Part shown: piece by piece, positions 1 through 9,448 of the stretch
Position numbering within the stretch: position 1 is the first letter of the stretch
Layout: every line of letters starts with the position of its first letter
DNA from: Streptomyces sp. NBC_00510
Lineage (GTDB): Bacteria > Actinomycetota > Actinomycetes > Streptomycetales > Streptomycetaceae
NCBI GenBank assembly: GCA_036013505.1
Contig: CP107851.1
Span: forward strand, 434,001-498,000
DNA: 64,000 bases
Direction of reading: 5' to 3'
Translations under genes and position numbers: made by a program
Notes under the pieces: generated by a model
Told to the model about the DNA's origin: nothing
What the model saw: only the letters and a program-made list of their open reading frames with translations
The model's database searches: none

Positions 1-260
1 GCAGCGAGCTGACCTACAGCACCGTGGTGACGATCCTCACCCGCATGCACACCAAGCAGCTGCTGACCCGCACCCAGCGGGGCCGCGCCTACGCTTACGC
101 CCCGGTGACCGACGAGCCCGGGTTCGCCGCCCGGCGGATGCGTTCGGTACTGGAGGAGCGGCCCGACCGCGAGGCCGTCCTCGCCCGCTTCGCCGACGGG
201 CTGTCGGACGCCGATGCGGACCTGCTGCGCCAGTTGCTCGGCCCCGACCAGAATCCGTAG
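1..260 (+). CDS. BlaI/MecI-type transcriptional repressor, C-terminal part
   Basis: The reading frame is open from base 3 to the stop at 258-260, and the start lies outside the window. The visible part begins in the recognition region of a winged helix (TYSTVVTILTRMHTKQLL), followed by the wing-like segment RGRAYAYAPV. This is the usual pattern of BlaI/MecI/CopY repressors, which bind as dimers and are inactivated by cleavage. A short acidic dimerisation tail follows. The stop lies 11 bp before an M56 protease gene, which is the classic BlaI-BlaR1-like pairing, so the two probably form one operon in which the membrane protease relieves repression. The signal that is sensed cannot be read from the sequence. 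Confidence 0.85.
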   Translation, partial: SELTYSTVVTILTRMHTKQLLTRTQRGRAYAYAPVTDEPGFAARRMRSVLEERPDREAVLARFADGLSDADADLLRQLLGPDQNP

Positions 261-271
261 AGGATGCCCGG

Positions 272-1210
272 ATGCGCATCGCCGTCTACCTTCCGCTGCT
301 GCTGTCTCTGCTCGCCCCGCTCGGGGCGCGGCCTCTGTCGAATCGGTGCGATCCGCGCCTGGCGACCTGGCTGCTCACTGCCATCTGCGTGGTCCTGGGC
401 GCGGCAAGCACGGTTTCGCTGGGCTTGCTGGCAGTCACCGGCCTGATCCGCATCCCGCAGCTGGCCGCTCTCGGGCACTGGTCAGCGCGGGCAGCACAGC
501 GGAACGACCCCGCTGAGATGTCCGTGGCGTTGATCGCCGGCCTGCTCCTGGGCGCTGCGGTCGTCATGGCCGTTCGCATGCTCTGGTCTCGCGCTCACTC
601 GCTGGCCACCGCCGCGCTTGAGGCGGCCTGCATGCCCACACAGGACGGTCTGGTCGTGGTTGACGACGAGATCCCCGACGCCTTCGCGGTCCCTGGCCTG
701 CCCGGCCGCGTGGTGGTCTCCACCGGCATGCTGCGCACCCTGGACGCCTCCGAGCGCGACATCCTGCTCGCTCACGAACGCGCCCACCTGACCGGCCACC
801 ATTACGCCTTCGTCGCCCTGGCCCAGCTCGGCGCCGCGGCCAATCCCTTCCTGCGGCCGCTGGCCACCGCCGTGACGTACACGATCGAACGCTGGGCCGA
901 CGAGAACGCCGTCGCCACTGCCGGCGACCGCAGGCGAGTCGCCCATGCGGTCGGCCGGGCCGCCCTCGCCGCTCATCGAGCTCCCGCCCGGCCCGCATGG
1001 GCGTCCCTGGGCATTCTCGGTCGCCGGAGCTCCCCGCTCGCTGGCGCCGGTCCCGTGCCCCGTCGGGTCGCTGCTCTTCTCGCTCCGCCGCTTCGCCACC
1101 ACCCGGCCCTGGCCGTCGCTACTGCCGTAGTCCTGGCGGCAGCGGCCATGTCCACCGTTGACGCCGTGCACGACCTTCACCTTCTGCTGGAAGTCGTCGG
1201 CGCCGGGTAA
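272..1210 (+). CDS. M56 family membrane metallopeptidase (BlaR1/MecR1-like)
   Basis: This 312-residue protein has hydrophobic segments at about residues 3-17, 30-58 and 84-104, then a cytoplasmic zinc-protease domain. The motif HERAH at residues 168-172 is the HExxH zinc site, and ERWADENAV about 40 residues later supplies the third ligand region. A last hydrophobic stretch lies near residues 285-300. It lacks the large extracellular penicillin-binding sensor of true BlaR1, as is normal for the many short actinobacterial M56 proteins. It starts 11 bp after the BlaI-type gene and probably cleaves that repressor. A strong hairpin follows the stop. Confidence 0.88.
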   Translation: MRIAVYLPLLLSLLAPLGARPLSNRCDPRLATWLLTAICVVLGAASTVSLGLLAVTGLIRIPQLAALGHWSARAAQRNDPAEMSVALIAGLLLGAAVVMAVRMLWSRAHSLATAALEAACMPTQDGLVVVDDEIPDAFAVPGLPGRVVVSTGMLRTLDASERDILLAHERAHLTGHHYAFVALAQLGAAANPFLRPLATAVTYTIERWADENAVATAGDRRRVAHAVGRAALAAHRAPARPAWASLGILGRRSSPLAGAGPVPRRVAALLAPPLRHHPALAVATAVVLAAAAMSTVDAVHDLHLLLEVVGAG

Positions 1211-1214
1211 GGGA

Positions 1215-1238
1215 GCCGCCGCCCGCGGGGGCGGCGGC
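1215..1238 (+). terminator. Hairpin after the M56 gene
   Basis: A perfect 10-bp G/C stem (GCCGCCGCCC, loop gcgg, then GGGCGGCGGC) begins 5 bases after the M56 stop. There is no clear T-run, which is common in actinomycete terminators. Confidence 0.6.
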
Positions 1239-1349
1239 CCTCGGGTGGGAGCCGGCTCCGGTGACTGTCCGGCCGACGCCTCTCACCGGGGATCCGGTGG
1301 CTTCTGTGTTCCGGTTCGGCGGCGCGTATCCGGAGGACCCGGCAACTCG

Positions 1350-2000
1350 TCATGCCGTCCGTGCAGGCCGCCCGCCTCGTGTGCCGGTGCTTCGGCGCTC
1401 GCGAAGGTGGGCGTATCCCATGAATCCGAACAGGATCGCAAGGAGCACTGCCGAAGAACCTGCGGTGCCGAGGTCGAGGCCGCCCTTGGCAGTGGGCTTG
1501 GTCAGGAAGTCGCCCGCAGTGGCGCCCAAGGGGCGGGTGAGTACGAAGGCGATCCAGAACAGCAGCACGTTGGGTACGGCGGGGACGTACATCAGGGCGA
1601 GCAGCATGCGAGCAGTCCGGTGATGAGCAGTGCGCCGCCTGCGTAGCCGAGTCCGGAGCTGTCGGACAGGAAGTCGCCCATCGAGGTGCCCAGGGTGTTG
1701 GACACGAGGATGCCCGCGCCGGCGGGGTAGCCCAGCCCCAGCCCCTGAGGTCCCCAGCCCAGTGAGGTCGAGCCGTGGGCGAGGTACTTGGAGCTGGCGT
1801 CACGGTTCATGAAGTCGGACATCGTGGTGCCGGCTGTGCTGGTCGAAAGGATGACCGTCCAGTAGATGAAGGGGTTGTAGTGCCGTGACCGGAGTTGCAC
1901 GGCCAGGGTGCCCAGGAAGATCACGAACAGGGCGATGACTGCCGCCACCTTGCGGTCACGGCCGGCGACGGCCCAGCTCCCCCAGCGCCGCCCACCGGGC
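1350..2000 (-). pseudogene. COG4705-like multi-pass membrane protein, decayed
   Basis: Two minus-strand frames carry the pieces of one membrane protein. The upstream frame (to 1592) contains FIYWTVILSTSTAGTTMSDF and SNTLGTSMGDFLSDSSGLGY. The downstream frame (1607 to 1350) contains FWIAFVLTRPLGATAGDF. These repeated aromatic-TxxxG-DF segments are typical of a small uncharacterised actinobacterial and proteobacterial membrane family. The N-terminal repeat is missing, the middle is shortened, and a frameshift lies near 1592-1607. It is therefore very likely non-functional. The function of intact members is not established. Confidence 0.6.
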
Positions 2001-2347
2001 CTCCTACGCCGGCCTCGCCCCGACCACGAAGTCGTCGGGGGCCTCGATCCACGGCGAACACGCACCCAGAGACGGAAACCCGCAGTTCAATCGCGCGATG
2101 TTCTCTGCGTTCGCCGCCCTGCAGATCCCGCCTCCCGCTGCCACTACGACCGATGCCGGACCCGCGGAAAACCCCACACCCAGGCCCTGTTCCGCCTGGC
2201 CCGGCAACGGATCAACGTGCTGTTCGCGATACTTCGCGACGGCACCTTCTACGAACCCAGAACCCCATGCCTCACTTGACCAAAGACATAGAGGCACCCC
2301 CGCAGCGTGTTGGGAGCATGGGCGACCGGGCGCCGCGGCAGCGCCGA

Positions 2348-3328
2348 TCAGGAGAATCCCACGACCGCGTGCGGGACGTACGGTGCTTCCAGCTCGGCCA
2401 CTTCTTCGTCGGTCAGGCTGACGTCCAGCGCCGCCAGGGCCTCCTCAAAGTGGCCGGGCTTGCCTGCGCCGATGATCGGGGCGGAGATCACCGGGTTACG
2501 CAGCAGCCATGCCAGCGCGACCTGGGCCCGGGTTATGCCTCGCGCTGCGGCGATCGAGGTGACCTTCTCCACCACGGCCTTGTCTGCGGCCTTGGTGGCG
2601 TCGTACAGACCGTCTCCAAAGGGGTCGGAGGAGGAGCGGTCAGTGACCGTGTCCCAATCCCGGGTGAGGCGCCCGCGGGCCAGCGGGCTCCAGGGGATCA
2701 CTCCGATCTTCTGGTCGGCACACAGGGGCATCATCTCGCGTTCTTCTTCGCGGTTCAGCAGGTTGTAGTGATCCTGCATGGACACAAAGCGCGCCCAGCC
2801 ATTCATCGTCTGCAGGTGGAGGGCCTTGCTGAACTGCCAGGCGTACATGGAGGAGGCGCCGATATAGCGGACCTTGCCGGACTTCACCACGTCGTGCAGG
2901 GCCTCGAGAGTTTCCTCGATCGGCACTGCCGGGTCCAGGCGGTGGATCTGGTAGAGGTCGATGTAGTCGGTGCCCAGGCGGGTGAGACTGGCATCGACCT
3001 CGGTGAAGATCGCCTTTCGGGACAGTCCGCTGCCGTTCGGTCCCGGACGCATGGCTCCGCGCACCTTGGTGGCAATGACGACCTCGTCGCGGGAAGCGAA
3101 GTCACTGATGGCGCGCCCGAGTATCTCCTCGCTGGAGCCGTCCGAGTAGACGTTCGCGGTGTCGAAGAAGTTGATGCCTGCGTCGATCGCCTGCTTGATG
3201 ATCGACCGGCTCTCCTCTTCGGCCATGCTCCAGGACGGGTAGCCGCGTTCCGGTTCACCGAAGGTCATACAGCCCAGGCAGATGGACGAAATGTCCATAC
3301 CGGTTCGGCCGAGTTTCACATATTTCAT
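2348..3328 (-). CDS. Aldo/keto reductase
   Basis: This 326-residue NADPH-dependent oxidoreductase has a TIM-barrel sequence. The catalytic tetrad is in place: D56 and Y61 in FDTANVYS, K88 in ATKVRG, and H129 in YQIHRLDP. The C-terminal cofactor-binding stretch PIIGAGKPGHFEEAL is also present. It resembles the YajO/YghZ-type AKR group that reduces aldehydes and ketones. The ATG at 3328 is chosen because GAAGAGAG lies just upstream and family homology begins at MKYVKLGRTG. The longer frame to 3418 adds a poor-quality extension. It stands alone between a decayed gene and a hydrolase, so the substrate is unknown. Confidence 0.88.
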   Translation of the reverse strand: MKYVKLGRTGMDISSICLGCMTFGEPERGYPSWSMAEEESRSIIKQAIDAGINFFDTANVYSDGSSEEILGRAISDFASRDEVVIATKVRGAMRPGPNGSGLSRKAIFTEVDASLTRLGTDYIDLYQIHRLDPAVPIEETLEALHDVVKSGKVRYIGASSMYAWQFSKALHLQTMNGWARFVSMQDHYNLLNREEEREMMPLCADQKIGVIPWSPLARGRLTRDWDTVTDRSSSDPFGDGLYDATKAADKAVVEKVTSIAAARGITRAQVALAWLLRNPVISAPIIGAGKPGHFEEALAALDVSLTDEEVAELEAPYVPHAVVGFS

Positions 3329-3822
3329 TGATGTCACTCTCTTCGCAGGCGGTGGCATGCCACCGCGCGCGTTGTCTGAGATCGCGTCAGCTACGTGTTG
3401 CTGAGGCGGCTGCAGCATGGGGCCATGCCAGCGCAGGTCTCATTGCGCCGCAGGCACGAGGATCGCCCGCCAGCGGGCCACTGCATGAGTTGGGGAACCG
3501 AGTTGAGCAGCCATGACCGTAATCGAGGCACTCGCGTCGCAGGCCAAGATGATCCAACATCACAATGCCCAGGCTTGTGGTGGCGGACGTCGCTGCACCC
3601 ATTCGCGGAGTGCCGCGTTGTTGGTTGGCCGACGTCTCAACTCGGCCTTCGACTGCTCCATCCGGGCCATAGAGTAAGCCTGGTGGGCGGCCTCCGTCAG
3701 ACGAAGACCTCGGTGCTGGGCGGGCGTGCGGAGAACAGGCCGACGCAGATACGTCCAGCAGGATCCGGCACAGACCCTATTCGACCGGCCGGAGAGCTTC
3801 TGGCTCCATCCCCGAGGTCACG

Positions 3823-4878
3823 TCAGAATCGGTCGACTTCGACGACGGCTTGGGCGAACGCCGCCGGAGCCTCCTGCGGCATGTTGTGGCCGACGCCTTC
3901 CAGAGTGCGGTGGTCGTACTTGCCGATGAACCTGTCCCGGTACGCGGAGCCGTTGCCGGGCTCCGTGAAGGGGTCGCTCCCGGCGTCGAGGGCGATGGTG
4001 GGAACCGCGATGACCGGACGCGCGGCGAGCTGCTCCTCGTAACGGTCGTAGCGACGCTCGCCGTCGGCGAGGCTCAGCCGCCAGCGGTAGTTGTGAAGCA
4101 CGATGGGCGCGTAGTCGGGATTGTCGAAGGCCGCAGCGGTGCGATCGAAGGTGGCGTCGTCGAAGTCCCAGGTCGGCGAGACGATGTTCCAGAGAAACCG
4201 AGCCAGGTCCCTACGCTTGGTCTTGTCCTCCATGGCGATCCGGCCGCGCTCCGTGGCGAAGTAGAACATGTACCACCAGTCTCTCTCGACCTCGGGGGGC
4301 AGGGGCTGGAGGTTGGCCTGCACGTCGGTGACGCGGTAGCCGCCTGCCGAGACCAGGGCCTTGCAGCGGTCGGGCCACAGGGCCGCGATCACGCTGGCGG
4401 TCCGCGAGCCCCAGTCGAAGCCGGCGAGCACGGCCTTGTCGATCTTCAGGGCGTCCATCAGCGCGATGATGTCGAGAGCGATCGCCGACTGTTGTGCGTT
4501 GCGAAGCGTCTGGGAGGAAAGGAACCGGGTCGTGCCGTGGCCGCGCAGGTAGGGCACGATCACGCGGTAGCCCTCGGCCGCCAGCAGCGGTGCGACGTCG
4601 ACGAAGCTGTGGATGTCATAGGGCCAGCCGTGCAGCAGGATGACGACGGGGCCGTGCGCGGGGCCCAGCTCGGCGTAGCCGACGTCCAGCAGCCCCGCCT
4701 TGATCTGCTTTGTCATGGCGAAGGACGTGTGGGAGCCGGGAGCGACCGTGAGTGCGGTCTCTGCCGGCGCCGTGTCCGAAGTCCTGGGGGCGGTGGAGAC
4801 GGTCGGGAGGTCGCGCGGCCCGGTCGGTGAAGCAGTAGTCACGCCTTTGTCCTCGAGGACCTTGCCGAAGGTGTTCAT
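3823..4878 (-). CDS. Alpha/beta hydrolase, epoxide-hydrolase/dehalogenase type
   Basis: This alpha/beta hydrolase of about 351 residues carries LLHGWPYDIHSF (oxyanion region) and the nucleophile elbow GFDWGSR. Because the nucleophile is Asp rather than Ser, it belongs with epoxide hydrolases and haloalkane dehalogenases, not esterases. The acid is probably the second Asp of LDAGSDPF, and the base His is in GVGHNMPQE. An unusual low-complexity N-terminus (about 55 residues) rich in Thr, Ala and Pro precedes the domain. Start choice is uncertain: an ATG at 4908 and a GTG at 4887 are alternatives, the GTG having AGAGAG at good spacing. The TetR-MFS pair lies upstream on the same strand, but no copy of their operator is seen here. 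Confidence 0.8.
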   Translation of the reverse strand: MNTFGKVLEDKGVTTASPTGPRDLPTVSTAPRTSDTAPAETALTVAPGSHTSFAMTKQIKAGLLDVGYAELGPAHGPVVILLHGWPYDIHSFVDVAPLLAAEGYRVIVPYLRGHGTTRFLSSQTLRNAQQSAIALDIIALMDALKIDKAVLAGFDWGSRTASVIAALWPDRCKALVSAGGYRVTDVQANLQPLPPEVERDWWYMFYFATERGRIAMEDKTKRRDLARFLWNIVSPTWDFDDATFDRTAAAFDNPDYAPIVLHNYRWRLSLADGERRYDRYEEQLAARPVIAVPTIALDAGSDPFTEPGNGSAYRDRFIGKYDHRTLEGVGHNMPQEAPAAFAQAVVEVDRF

Positions 4879-5160
4879 GTTGGTCACGTGAGATCTCTCT
4901 GTGTGCATCCATCATTTATATGGACTTATCCGACTCAGGTGATCCGGGTCGGACGGCAGGGTCCGGCACTTCGCCAGATCTGCGTCCAAGGGGCCCCCAC
5001 CCGCCGCGCGTCACCGGGTGAGCTGGTGACGCGGTTCTGTGCCGCAGGAGCCGGGGCCCCCTGCGTTCAGGTGAGTCCGACGTTTGCCGATGTGTGAGGG
5101 GGGCTTGCCGGGGGACTCTCACCCTCGTCAGGCAGCGGGGCCCCTGCCGTGGCGGAGCTC

Positions 5161-5745
5161 CTACTCGGTGGGGGCAATCGCCACGAGTGGTGCCGCATCC
5201 AACAGGACGGCCGCGGCGGTACGGGCGGTCGTGGCGGCAGAGGGATCGCGGTCCATGCGCGCGGACTGCTCTGCGCCGTCGAACAACAGAAGGAGCTGGC
5301 GCGCCAGCGCCTCGGGGGCGGCATATCCGGACGCGGCGCCCAGTTCGCTGAACAGGCCACGTACCCATGCACGGTAATTGTCGGCGACCTTGCGGACGGC
5401 GCTGTCCTCGGCCGTCTCGGAGGTGGCACGCGCGAAGGGACATCCGTTGAAGTGGGGGTCCGTGAACGCCTCACCCAGTGCGTCGAAGACGCCGAGTAGC
5501 TGCTCGCGCGGGGTGCGGAAGCGAGTCAGGGCGCGGGCGATCCGGTCCCTTCTGCGCACGAAGCGGAGTTCGAGGTAGGCGCAGACAAGGCCTTCCTTGC
5601 TCCCGAAGATGTTGTATAGGGACTGCTTGCCCACCCCGGCGTGCTCGATCACACGGTCGATGCCGACGGTCTGTACACCTTCACCGTAGAAAAGCTCATC
5701 AGCTGCTTCAAGCAGTCGCTCACGCGCAGACACCTTGGCCGCCAT
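5161..5745 (-). CDS. TetR family repressor of the AGACAGATCTGTCT regulon
   Basis: This 194-residue protein has an N-terminal TetR helix-turn-helix (residues 6-50; DRVIEHAGVGKQSLYNIF) and a ligand domain containing FNGCPFARA, a motif of a common actinobacterial TetR subgroup. The ATG at 5745 is preferred over the in-frame GTG at 5754 because GGAAAGGTGG lies about 5 bases upstream. A degenerate operator (5765-5778) lies between it and the MFS gene upstream, so it probably autoregulates. Perfect copies of the same palindrome precede the MFS gene and a hydrolase at 19.2 kb. The inducer is unknown, but an exporter plus epoxide-hydrolase-like target suggests a hydrophobic small molecule. Confidence 0.88.
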   Translation of the reverse strand: MAAKVSARERLLEAADELFYGEGVQTVGIDRVIEHAGVGKQSLYNIFGSKEGLVCAYLELRFVRRRDRIARALTRFRTPREQLLGVFDALGEAFTDPHFNGCPFARATSETAEDSAVRKVADNYRAWVRGLFSELGAASGYAAPEALARQLLLLFDGAEQSARMDRDPSAATTARTAAAVLLDAAPLVAIAPTE

Positions 5746-5764
5746 GGTTACCACCTTTCCTCTT

Positions 5765-5778
5765 AGACAGACCTGTTC
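5765..5778. promoter_or_regulatory. Degenerate TetR operator
   Basis: AGACAGACCTGTTC matches the perfect palindrome AGACAGATCTGTCT at 11 of 14 positions. It lies in the 36-bp gap between the MFS stop and the tetR start, so it suits autoregulation. Confidence 0.6.
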
Positions 5779-5781
5779 AGC

Positions 5782-7146
5782 TTAACTCCGGAGAGACCCT
5801 TCAGACCTCTGAGACCTGCCTACGGGCCCAGCCTCAATGAGGGGAGTCTCCGGCTGGATTACCGACATCCGCTCCGCACGACGGCCGCTGCGCACAAGTC
5901 CCATCAGGGCTGCCAGGGCCAGCACGATGACGGTGATGCCGTACTCCCTGGACGTCTGAACCAGGCCACCGCCGTGCACGACCAGCACACCGGCAATCAC
6001 CGCCGGAACACCCAGACCGACGTAGCACACGACGTACAGGAGAGAAAGGACGCCAGCTCGTTCGTGCGGCTCTACTCGCGGTAGGACCAGCCTGATACCG
6101 CCTTGGAACCCGCTGCCAAAACCGACGCCGGATATCGCGCCGCCCACGAAGAACCCGATCACAGACGGTGTGCCGCCGCTGCCTGAGGCGATGGACAGCA
6201 CAGTGATCACGACGCCGAGGATCAGTGTGGCGATGCTGATCAGCATCATGGTCCGCGTTCCGGTGTTCCGTAGCATCACCACGGCCAGACCGGCGGAACC
6301 CGTGAATACGAATACGGGCAGCCCTCCCCACACCACGGAGGTGGAGTGCACCAGGGTCCGCGTAATGGCCGGTCCCAGTGCGCCGTACAGGCCGTTCAGT
6401 GCCCACACCGCGAACATCACGGGCGCGGCGATCGCTACGGACGCTCGCGCCGACCTTGGCAGCTTGAACTCGGGGACCATGCGGGCCAGTGCGCCCGGTT
6501 TGCGGCTAACCGTCTCGTTCAGGGTGAGGGCGGCCAGTGCCTGCAATACGAAGACCCCGAGCAGCACCATATAGACGAGACGGGTGGGTGCCGGCAGGTA
6601 CTGCACGATCAGTCCGGCGGCAAAGACTCCGCTTGCAGTTCCCAGCATGGGTGTGAAGGAATTGAGGAAACCTCCCTTGCGCACATCGATGTCAAGCATT
6701 CCGGCGCCGAGCGTACCGACGGCTGCGCCCGCGCTCAGTCCCTGGAGGACACGGGCGGTCAACAAAGCGCCCACACCGCCGGCGGTGATGAATACAACCA
6801 TGGCCAGCGCCTGCACGATCAGGGCCGCCACTAGGACCGGGCGCCGGCCGACCTGGTCGGAAATCCTTCCGAAGATCAGGAGTGAGGAGAGCACGGCCAC
6901 CGCGTATACGCCGAAAACGACGGTGACGGTGATGGGTGAAAAGCCCCAGTGCTGCTGGTAGATCGCATAGAGGGGAGTCGGCGCACTGGACGATCCCAGG
7001 AGTGATATGAGGATCGAGGCCAGCACGCCCATAGAGGCTTTGGGTCCCAGGCTCAGGATTCGGCGTCGTGCGGCCGCGTGCGCGGGGAGCTGCTTGATTG
7101 GGCCGACCGGAGAGACGGGGGGAGGCTTGGCGGACGCGCGACTCAT
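5782..7146 (-). CDS. MFS drug/metabolite transporter
   Basis: This 454-residue protein has about 12 predicted membrane helices and the MFS signature between helices 2 and 3 (GRISDQVGRRPVL). Other typical elements are ARVLQGLSAGAAVG in helix 4 and the repeat-like GIRLVLPRVEPHERAG after the central loop. It is most like DHA-type exporters controlled by TetR repressors. The ATG at 7146 has GGGAAAG upstream. The first 30 residues are a soluble Pro/Ala-rich tail. It is followed after 36 bp by the tetR gene in the same direction and preceded by a perfect operator 41 bp upstream of the start, so export is probably induced by the TetR ligand. Confidence 0.87.
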   Translation of the reverse strand: MSRASAKPPPVSPVGPIKQLPAHAAARRRILSLGPKASMGVLASILISLLGSSSAPTPLYAIYQQHWGFSPITVTVVFGVYAVAVLSSLLIFGRISDQVGRRPVLVAALIVQALAMVVFITAGGVGALLTARVLQGLSAGAAVGTLGAGMLDIDVRKGGFLNSFTPMLGTASGVFAAGLIVQYLPAPTRLVYMVLLGVFVLQALAALTLNETVSRKPGALARMVPEFKLPRSARASVAIAAPVMFAVWALNGLYGALGPAITRTLVHSTSVVWGGLPVFVFTGSAGLAVVMLRNTGTRTMMLISIATLILGVVITVLSIASGSGGTPSVIGFFVGGAISGVGFGSGFQGGIRLVLPRVEPHERAGVLSLLYVVCYVGLGVPAVIAGVLVVHGGGLVQTSREYGITVIVLALAALMGLVRSGRRAERMSVIQPETPLIEAGPVGRSQRSEGSLRS

Positions 7147-7187
7147 GGATCACTTTCCCAATAGGGCGAGACTGACAACCCCATATT

Positions 7188-7201
7188 AGACAGATCTGTC
7201 T
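7188..7201. promoter_or_regulatory. TetR operator upstream of MFS gene
   Basis: AGACAGATCTGTCT is a perfect 14-bp palindrome, 41 bp upstream of the MFS start. The whole segment from operator to start codon is recognisably related to sequences at 19.2-19.3 kb and 19.5 kb. Confidence 0.8.
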
Positions 7202-7202
7202 T

Positions 7203-7557
7203 CCAAACGCGTGGGCTGCGACGGTGAGGTATGTCGCATGCGACGCCTCGCGCTCGAATGGTTACCACGTGTTATCTAATACGTCCGTCGACCTCAGACG
7301 GGCTGTCGCAGAACACCTTCGCACCGACGCTCGATGAGCATCGGACGCCCTCCGACAGCGACATCGGCCAGCGTGCACCGAGGCCGACCGCCCGCTGTCT
7401 CCGCTGTTCTGGACCCACGTGAACCCCTACGGACCGCTTGAGCTCTATTGGTGGTTGCGAACGGCCCTGATCAGGGAGAATCGCATGCCCCCGTCGCGAC
7501 GCGCCCACAACGCCGACCTCTGTTCGGCGGGTTTCGCCACGAGGTTGGAGCCGCGGA
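7203..7557. other. Intergenic stretch without a recognisable gene
   Basis: No reading frame here has credible coding character or a family match that I can defend. It lies between the MFS promoter and the end of the split malic enzyme gene, and may contain further debris. Confidence 0.5.
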
Positions 7558-7979
7558 TCAGACTGCCGTGATGGGCCGGTAGGACGGGTGCCACATGGCG
7601 GCCCGGACGCGCTCTTCGATGCGCTCGTCGACTGCGGTGTGGGCGACACCGTCGTCCGCGGCGGCCTCGGCCACGGCGATGGCGACCGCGACGGACGTCT
7701 CGTGGAGTTGCGTGATCAGGGGCAGGATCGGCGCGCCGGCGGTGGTGGCGTCGGTCTGTGCGGCGACGGCGTGCGCGGCCGCGGTGAGCATGGTGTCGGT
7801 GACGCGGTCGGCGCCGGCAACCAGGGCGCCCAGGCCGAGACCGGGGAAGACCAGCGCGTTGTTCGCCTGCCCGACCTGGTAGACGACGCCCTCGTGGTCG
7901 ACCGGACCAAACGGGCTGCCTGTGGCGATCAGGGCGCGGCCTTCGGACCATGCCAGGAGGTCGGCGGGGACGGCCTCGG
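7558..7979 (-). pseudogene. NAD-type malic enzyme, 3' part (C-terminal 140 residues)
   Basis: This minus-strand frame encodes the C-terminus of a malic enzyme: ADLLAWSEGRALIATGSPF, then NALVFPGLGLGALVAG. It ends at the TGA at 7558-7560. The matching N-terminal part is at 10552-11829, and the two are separated by two insertion sequences at 7984-10547. Joining the parts across one CTAG restores an uninterrupted frame through SNPTR-LAEAVPADLLAW, the expected family sequence, with a total of about 566 residues, normal for bacterial NAD-malic enzymes. On its own this piece has no start and should not be expressed. Confidence 0.9.
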
Positions 7980-7983
7980 CTAG
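7980..7983. repeat. CTAG target duplication, copy 1
   Basis: CTAG flanks the IS701-type element on its left. The same four bases recur at 9570-9573 and 10548-10551, giving three copies for two tandem insertions. Confidence 0.75.
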
Positions 7984-8104
7984 TACTCCAGCAGGATTTC
8001 GCTGTCTGACCTGCGGGTTTCACTGGGCGGCTGGAGTGTAGCGGGCCGCGGAAAGGTCAAGGGTGGCTTTCGGTAGGCCGCCCCTCGATCGTGCGACAGC
8101 GACG
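7984..8104. repeat. Left 121-bp terminal inverted repeat of the IS701-type element
   Basis: It begins TACTCCAGCAGGATTTCGC and matches the reverse complement of 9449-9569 at every base compared. Identity ends abruptly inside the element after GCGACAGCGACG. Confidence 0.85.
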
Positions 8105-8138
8105 CAGATAGTGACAGTGTGAGGGGCAGGCTCCCCAC

Positions 8139-9392
8139 GTGATCACCGCGCGCATCGCCGAGCAGTGGGACTTGGAACTGGACGACCTCTTCGTGACCAT
8201 CGGCCATCGCTTCAGCCGAGTGGAACTACGCCGCCGCATGCGCGACTACGTACGTGGTCTGCTCGCCCCCGTGGCACGTAAGAACAGCTGGCAACTGGCC
8301 GAGCTGGCAGGCCACGCCACTCCTGACGGGCTGCAGCACCTACTCGCCGGAGCGAAGTGGAACCCCGACGACATTCGTGACGACCTGCAGGAATTCGTGG
8401 CGGCCAAGCTCGGCGACCACAACGGGGTCCTCATCATCGACGACACCGGGTTCATCAAGAAAGGCATCACCTCCGCCGGAGTTCAGCGCCAGTATTCCGG
8501 GACTGCAGGCCGCACCGAGAACTGCCAGATCGGCGTCTTCGCCGCCTACGCCACGAGCCGGGGCCGGACCCTCATCGACCGCGAGCTCTACCTGCCCAAG
8601 ACCTGGACCGACGACCGTGAACGCTGCCGCGCAGCCAAAGTCCCTGACGAGCGCACATTCGCCACCAAGGGCGAGTTGGCCCGGCACATCGTGCTGCGGT
8701 CCCTCGCCTCGCCACTGCCCATCGCCTGGGTCACCGCGGACGCCGCCTATGGTCAGGAGAGCCGCTTTCGCCGACTGCTGGAACAGTCAGGCGTCGGCTA
8801 CGTGCTGGCCGTGCCCAAGTCCCAGTTCACCGTCGGCTGTCCCCGCATCGACGGGCTGTTCGCGCAGGCCCCGGCCGAAGCATGGGAGAGGATCTCATGC
8901 GGTGACGGCGCAAAGGGACCACGTGTCTACCACTGGGCAGCAGTACGGCTGCCGGCCGTTGCCGAGTTCGACTACCAAGGCGAGATCCCCCACCGGATGC
9001 GGTGGGCTCTGGCCCGGCGCAGTATCCGCAAGCCCGACGAGATCGCCTACTACCTCGCCTACGCTCCCCTGGGCACCACCGTCCAGGAGTTGGTGCGGAT
9101 CGCCGGGACGCGCTGGGCGATCGAGGAGTGCTTCCAGGCCGCGAAGAACGAATGCGGCCTGGACCAGTACGAAGTCCGCCGCTACGTCGGCTGGTACCGG
9201 CACATCACCCTCGCCATGCTCGCGCACGCTTTCCTGGCCGTCACGGCGCACCAGGTCCGGGAAAAGGGGGCGGAACCGATGAGGCAGCCGGGACCATTGC
9301 GCTCACAGTGGCGGAGATTCGGCGACTCCTGGCAGCTTGTCTCCCCCGATCCCCGCAGCTGCGTGGACACCGAGGACGACACCACGCGCTGA
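8139..9392 (+). CDS. IS701 family transposase
   Basis: This 417-residue DDE transposase carries the IS701 signatures: VLIIDDTGFIKKG with the first catalytic Asp and QRQYSGTAGRTENCQIGVF, then WVTADAAYGQ with the second Asp, and RWAIEECFQAAKNECGLDQY with the Glu. The GTG start at 8139 is the first plausible one inside the left inverted repeat boundary, with GAGGGGCAGG upstream. The full length and intact motifs suggest an active enzyme. A truncated relative lies at 17.67 kb, sharing the stretch RRRMRDYVRGLLAPVARKN. Confidence 0.93.
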   Translation: MITARIAEQWDLELDDLFVTIGHRFSRVELRRRMRDYVRGLLAPVARKNSWQLAELAGHATPDGLQHLLAGAKWNPDDIRDDLQEFVAAKLGDHNGVLIIDDTGFIKKGITSAGVQRQYSGTAGRTENCQIGVFAAYATSRGRTLIDRELYLPKTWTDDRERCRAAKVPDERTFATKGELARHIVLRSLASPLPIAWVTADAAYGQESRFRRLLEQSGVGYVLAVPKSQFTVGCPRIDGLFAQAPAEAWERISCGDGAKGPRVYHWAAVRLPAVAEFDYQGEIPHRMRWALARRSIRKPDEIAYYLAYAPLGTTVQELVRIAGTRWAIEECFQAAKNECGLDQYEVRRYVGWYRHITLAMLAHAFLAVTAHQVREKGAEPMRQPGPLRSQWRRFGDSWQLVSPDPRSCVDTEDDTTR

Positions 9393-9448
9393 GCTGGTCG
9401 AACTGGCGCCGACAACGCCAAGCAGTCGCCCGCCATTGCCACTACTTA

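Noticed and set aside
1592..1607. The COG4705 frameshift as a sequencing error in a working gene
   Set aside because: The first repeat and a middle segment are also missing, so correcting one base would not restore the protein.
7360..7440. A short plus-strand segment (PLFWTHVNPYGPLEL) as the end of a Tn3-type transposase
   Set aside because: The resemblance is a few residues only, with no supporting sequence on either side.
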